Positions 62,666 through 64,000 of a DNA stretch of 64,000 nucleotides are shown here, one piece after another. Origin of the DNA: Dyella_D sp052115385 (lineage in GTDB: Bacteria > Pseudomonadota > Gammaproteobacteria > Xanthomonadales > Rhodanobacteraceae); NCBI RefSeq assembly GCF_052115385.1, contig NZ_JBFRGP010000002.1, forward strand, positions 186,001-250,000, written 5' to 3'. The notes beneath the pieces were generated by a model. It did not search any database, had not been told where the DNA came from, and worked only from the letters and a program-made list of their open reading frames with translations. Numbering within the stretch: position 1 is the stretch's first letter; the number at the start of each line of letters is the position of its first letter. Position numbers and translations under genes: made by a program.

Positions 62666-64000
62666 TTGATCCATGACGTCATCATTGCCGGAGCAGGCCC
62701 TGTCGGCCTGTTCCTCGCCTGCGAGCTGCGCCTCGCGAAGCTTTCCGTGCTGGTGCTGGAGCAGGCCGGCGACCCGCGCTCCCCGCTGAAGCGCCTGCCG
62801 TTCGGCATGCGTGGCCTGTCCGCGCCCACCATCGAAGCGTTCTACCGCCGCGGCCTGCTGGACGAGCTGCCGGCGCTGCAGCTGTCCAAGGACGGCGCCA
62901 ACCACACCGCCGCTGCGCATTGGCTGGGCCAGTCCCGCCGGCCGGCCGGACACTTCGCCGGCATCCAGTTCTACCAGGACCGGATCGACAGCTCGAAGTG
63001 GCCTTACCGCTTGCCTGGTCCGGCCGGTACCAACGTGATGGCCGAGATGGAATCCCTCGAAACCGTGCTGGCCGCACGTGCAGACGCCATGGGCGTGGAG
63101 ATCCGGCGTGGCGCCGGGGTCGAAGGTTTCGATCCGTCGGATGAAGGCGTAGCCGTTCGCGCCGGGGGCGAAACCGTGCATGGGCGCTGGCTGGTCGGTT
63201 GCGACGGTGGCCGCAGCCTGGTGCGTAAAGCCGGGGGTTTCGAGTTCGTCGGCACCGCTCCGGAATTCACCGGTTACTCCATTGCAGTCGAGCTGGCCGA
63301 TCCGGAGCAACTCCAGCCCGGCCGCCATTACACGTCCACCGGCATGTACACCTATACGCCGCCCGGGACGATCGCGATGGTCGATTTCGATGGCGGTGCG
63401 TATCACCGCACTCAGCCGATTGCACTCGAACATGTGCAGGAGGTGTTGCGTCGCATCTCCGGCACGGACGTCACCGTGACGTCCCTGCACCTGGCCAGCA
63501 CCTGGACGGACCGCGCCAACCAGGCCACGAGCTACCGCAAGGGACGCGTGCTGCTCGCCGGCGACGCCGCGCATATCCATTCGCCTCTCGGCGGGCAGGG
63601 ACTCAACCTGGGGTTTGGCGATGCCATGAACCTGGGATGGAAACTCGCCGCCACGATCCGCGGCGATGCGCCGGACGGACTGCTCGACACCTACACCACC
63701 GAGCGGCACCCCATCGGCGCCCAGGTGCTGGACTGGTCGCGCGCGCAGGTTGCATTGATGCGGCCGAGCCGAAGTTCGCGGGCGCTGGAAGCGATCATTC
63801 GCGACCTGATCGATACGCGCGATGGTGCGACGTATTTTGCCGAGCGCGTGTGGGGTGTTGCGCTTCGCTATGAGCTTGGCGATGGGCATCCGCTGGTGGG
63901 GCGCAGTGCGCCGGATATCGAGCTGGTGGATGGAACGAGGCTTGGCGAATACCTGAAAGCAGGGAGAGGCTTGCTGCTCGATTTTGACGCCAGCGCATCG
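62666..64000 (+). CDS. FAD-dependent aromatic monooxygenase (partial, C-terminus missing)
   Basis: The first 445 residues of a class A flavin monooxygenase are visible; the gene runs off the right edge. The start is TTG at 62666 with GAGGA seven bases upstream, and no ATG fits the domain start. Motifs: Rossmann FAD site AGAGPVGLFLACELRL (residues about 8-23), the DG motif WLVGCDGGRSLVRK, and the GD motif VLLAGDAAHIHSPLGGQGLN followed by GFGDAMNLGWKLA. A thioredoxin-like C-terminal domain, as in phenol and polyketide hydroxylases, seems to begin near the edge (LVGRSAPDIELVDGTRL). It probably hydroxylates an aromatic compound with NAD(P)H and oxygen, under control of the divergent TetR protein. 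Substrate unknown. Confidence 0.92.
   Translation, partial: MIHDVIIAGAGPVGLFLACELRLAKLSVLVLEQAGDPRSPLKRLPFGMRGLSAPTIEAFYRRGLLDELPALQLSKDGANHTAAAHWLGQSRRPAGHFAGIQFYQDRIDSSKWPYRLPGPAGTNVMAEMESLETVLAARADAMGVEIRRGAGVEGFDPSDEGVAVRAGGETVHGRWLVGCDGGRSLVRKAGGFEFVGTAPEFTGYSIAVELADPEQLQPGRHYTSTGMYTYTPPGTIAMVDFDGGAYHRTQPIALEHVQEVLRRISGTDVTVTSLHLASTWTDRANQATSYRKGRVLLAGDAAHIHSPLGGQGLNLGFGDAMNLGWKLAATIRGDAPDGLLDTYTTERHPIGAQVLDWSRAQVALMRPSRSSRALEAIIRDLIDTRDGATYFAERVWGVALRYELGDGHPLVGRSAPDIELVDGTRLGEYLKAGRGLLLDFDASAS

Overview
The window is about 64 kb of GC-rich bacterial chromosome. The gene families point to a Gram-negative gammaproteobacterium of the Xanthomonadales, probably Rhodanobacteraceae (Dyella, Luteibacter or Rhodanobacter type). 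These include Oar-type TonB receptors, propeller-type hybrid kinases, large outer-membrane proteins, and intergenic REP palindromes reading GTAGGTTGGGGTGAGC or GTCATCCCGGC. No rRNA, tRNA, CRISPR array, insertion sequence or phage gene was seen. The taxonomic call is inferred from gene content, not from a marker gene.

Left end (1-7 kb, minus strand): an iron-acquisition locus. A Fur-box-like palindrome (7029-7047) lies upstream of an HpcH/HpaI aldolase and a FecA-like TonB receptor. After a 386-bp gap follow an ATP-grasp ligase, an IucA/IucC NIS synthetase and an MFS exporter cut by the window edge. The order ATP-grasp, NIS synthetase, MFS is that of vibrioferrin (pvsABC) operons.

Molybdenum island (7.2-25.9 kb, plus strand): XdhC and a MocA-type cytidylyltransferase precede a three-subunit xanthine-oxidase-family dehydrogenase (2Fe-2S subunit, Mo subunit, triheme cytochrome c). 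Next is a nearly gapless operon: moaA, a moaC-moaB fusion, moeA, moaD, moaE, mobA, a small unknown gene and molybdate transport genes. Then come an FdhF/YdeP-like molybdopterin oxidoreductase, FdhD and a mercuric-reductase-like flavoprotein. The island therefore carries uptake, cofactor synthesis, both nucleotide-modification routes and both sulfuration chaperones beside one enzyme of each class.

Sensing region (25.9-35.8 kb): a TMEM175-type membrane protein, an Oar-like TonB receptor, a very large hybrid sensor kinase whose last residues are encoded by a REP element, a LysR regulator and a REC-AraC response regulator.

Surface region (35.8-62 kb): a 0.7-kb leader with a candidate three-way-junction RNA precedes a translationally coupled pair, an 1874-residue DUF11/tandem-repeat surface protein and a 1198-residue outer-membrane barrel protein. 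Then come a GH27 alpha-galactosidase, a FadR-type GntR regulator, a 3626-residue autotransporter with an ESPR signal, and a secreted CBM5/12-type protein with an unrecognised main domain.

Right end: a TetR regulator divergent from a flavin monooxygenase cut by the window edge, with a perfect TTACACT-C-AGTGTAA palindrome between them.
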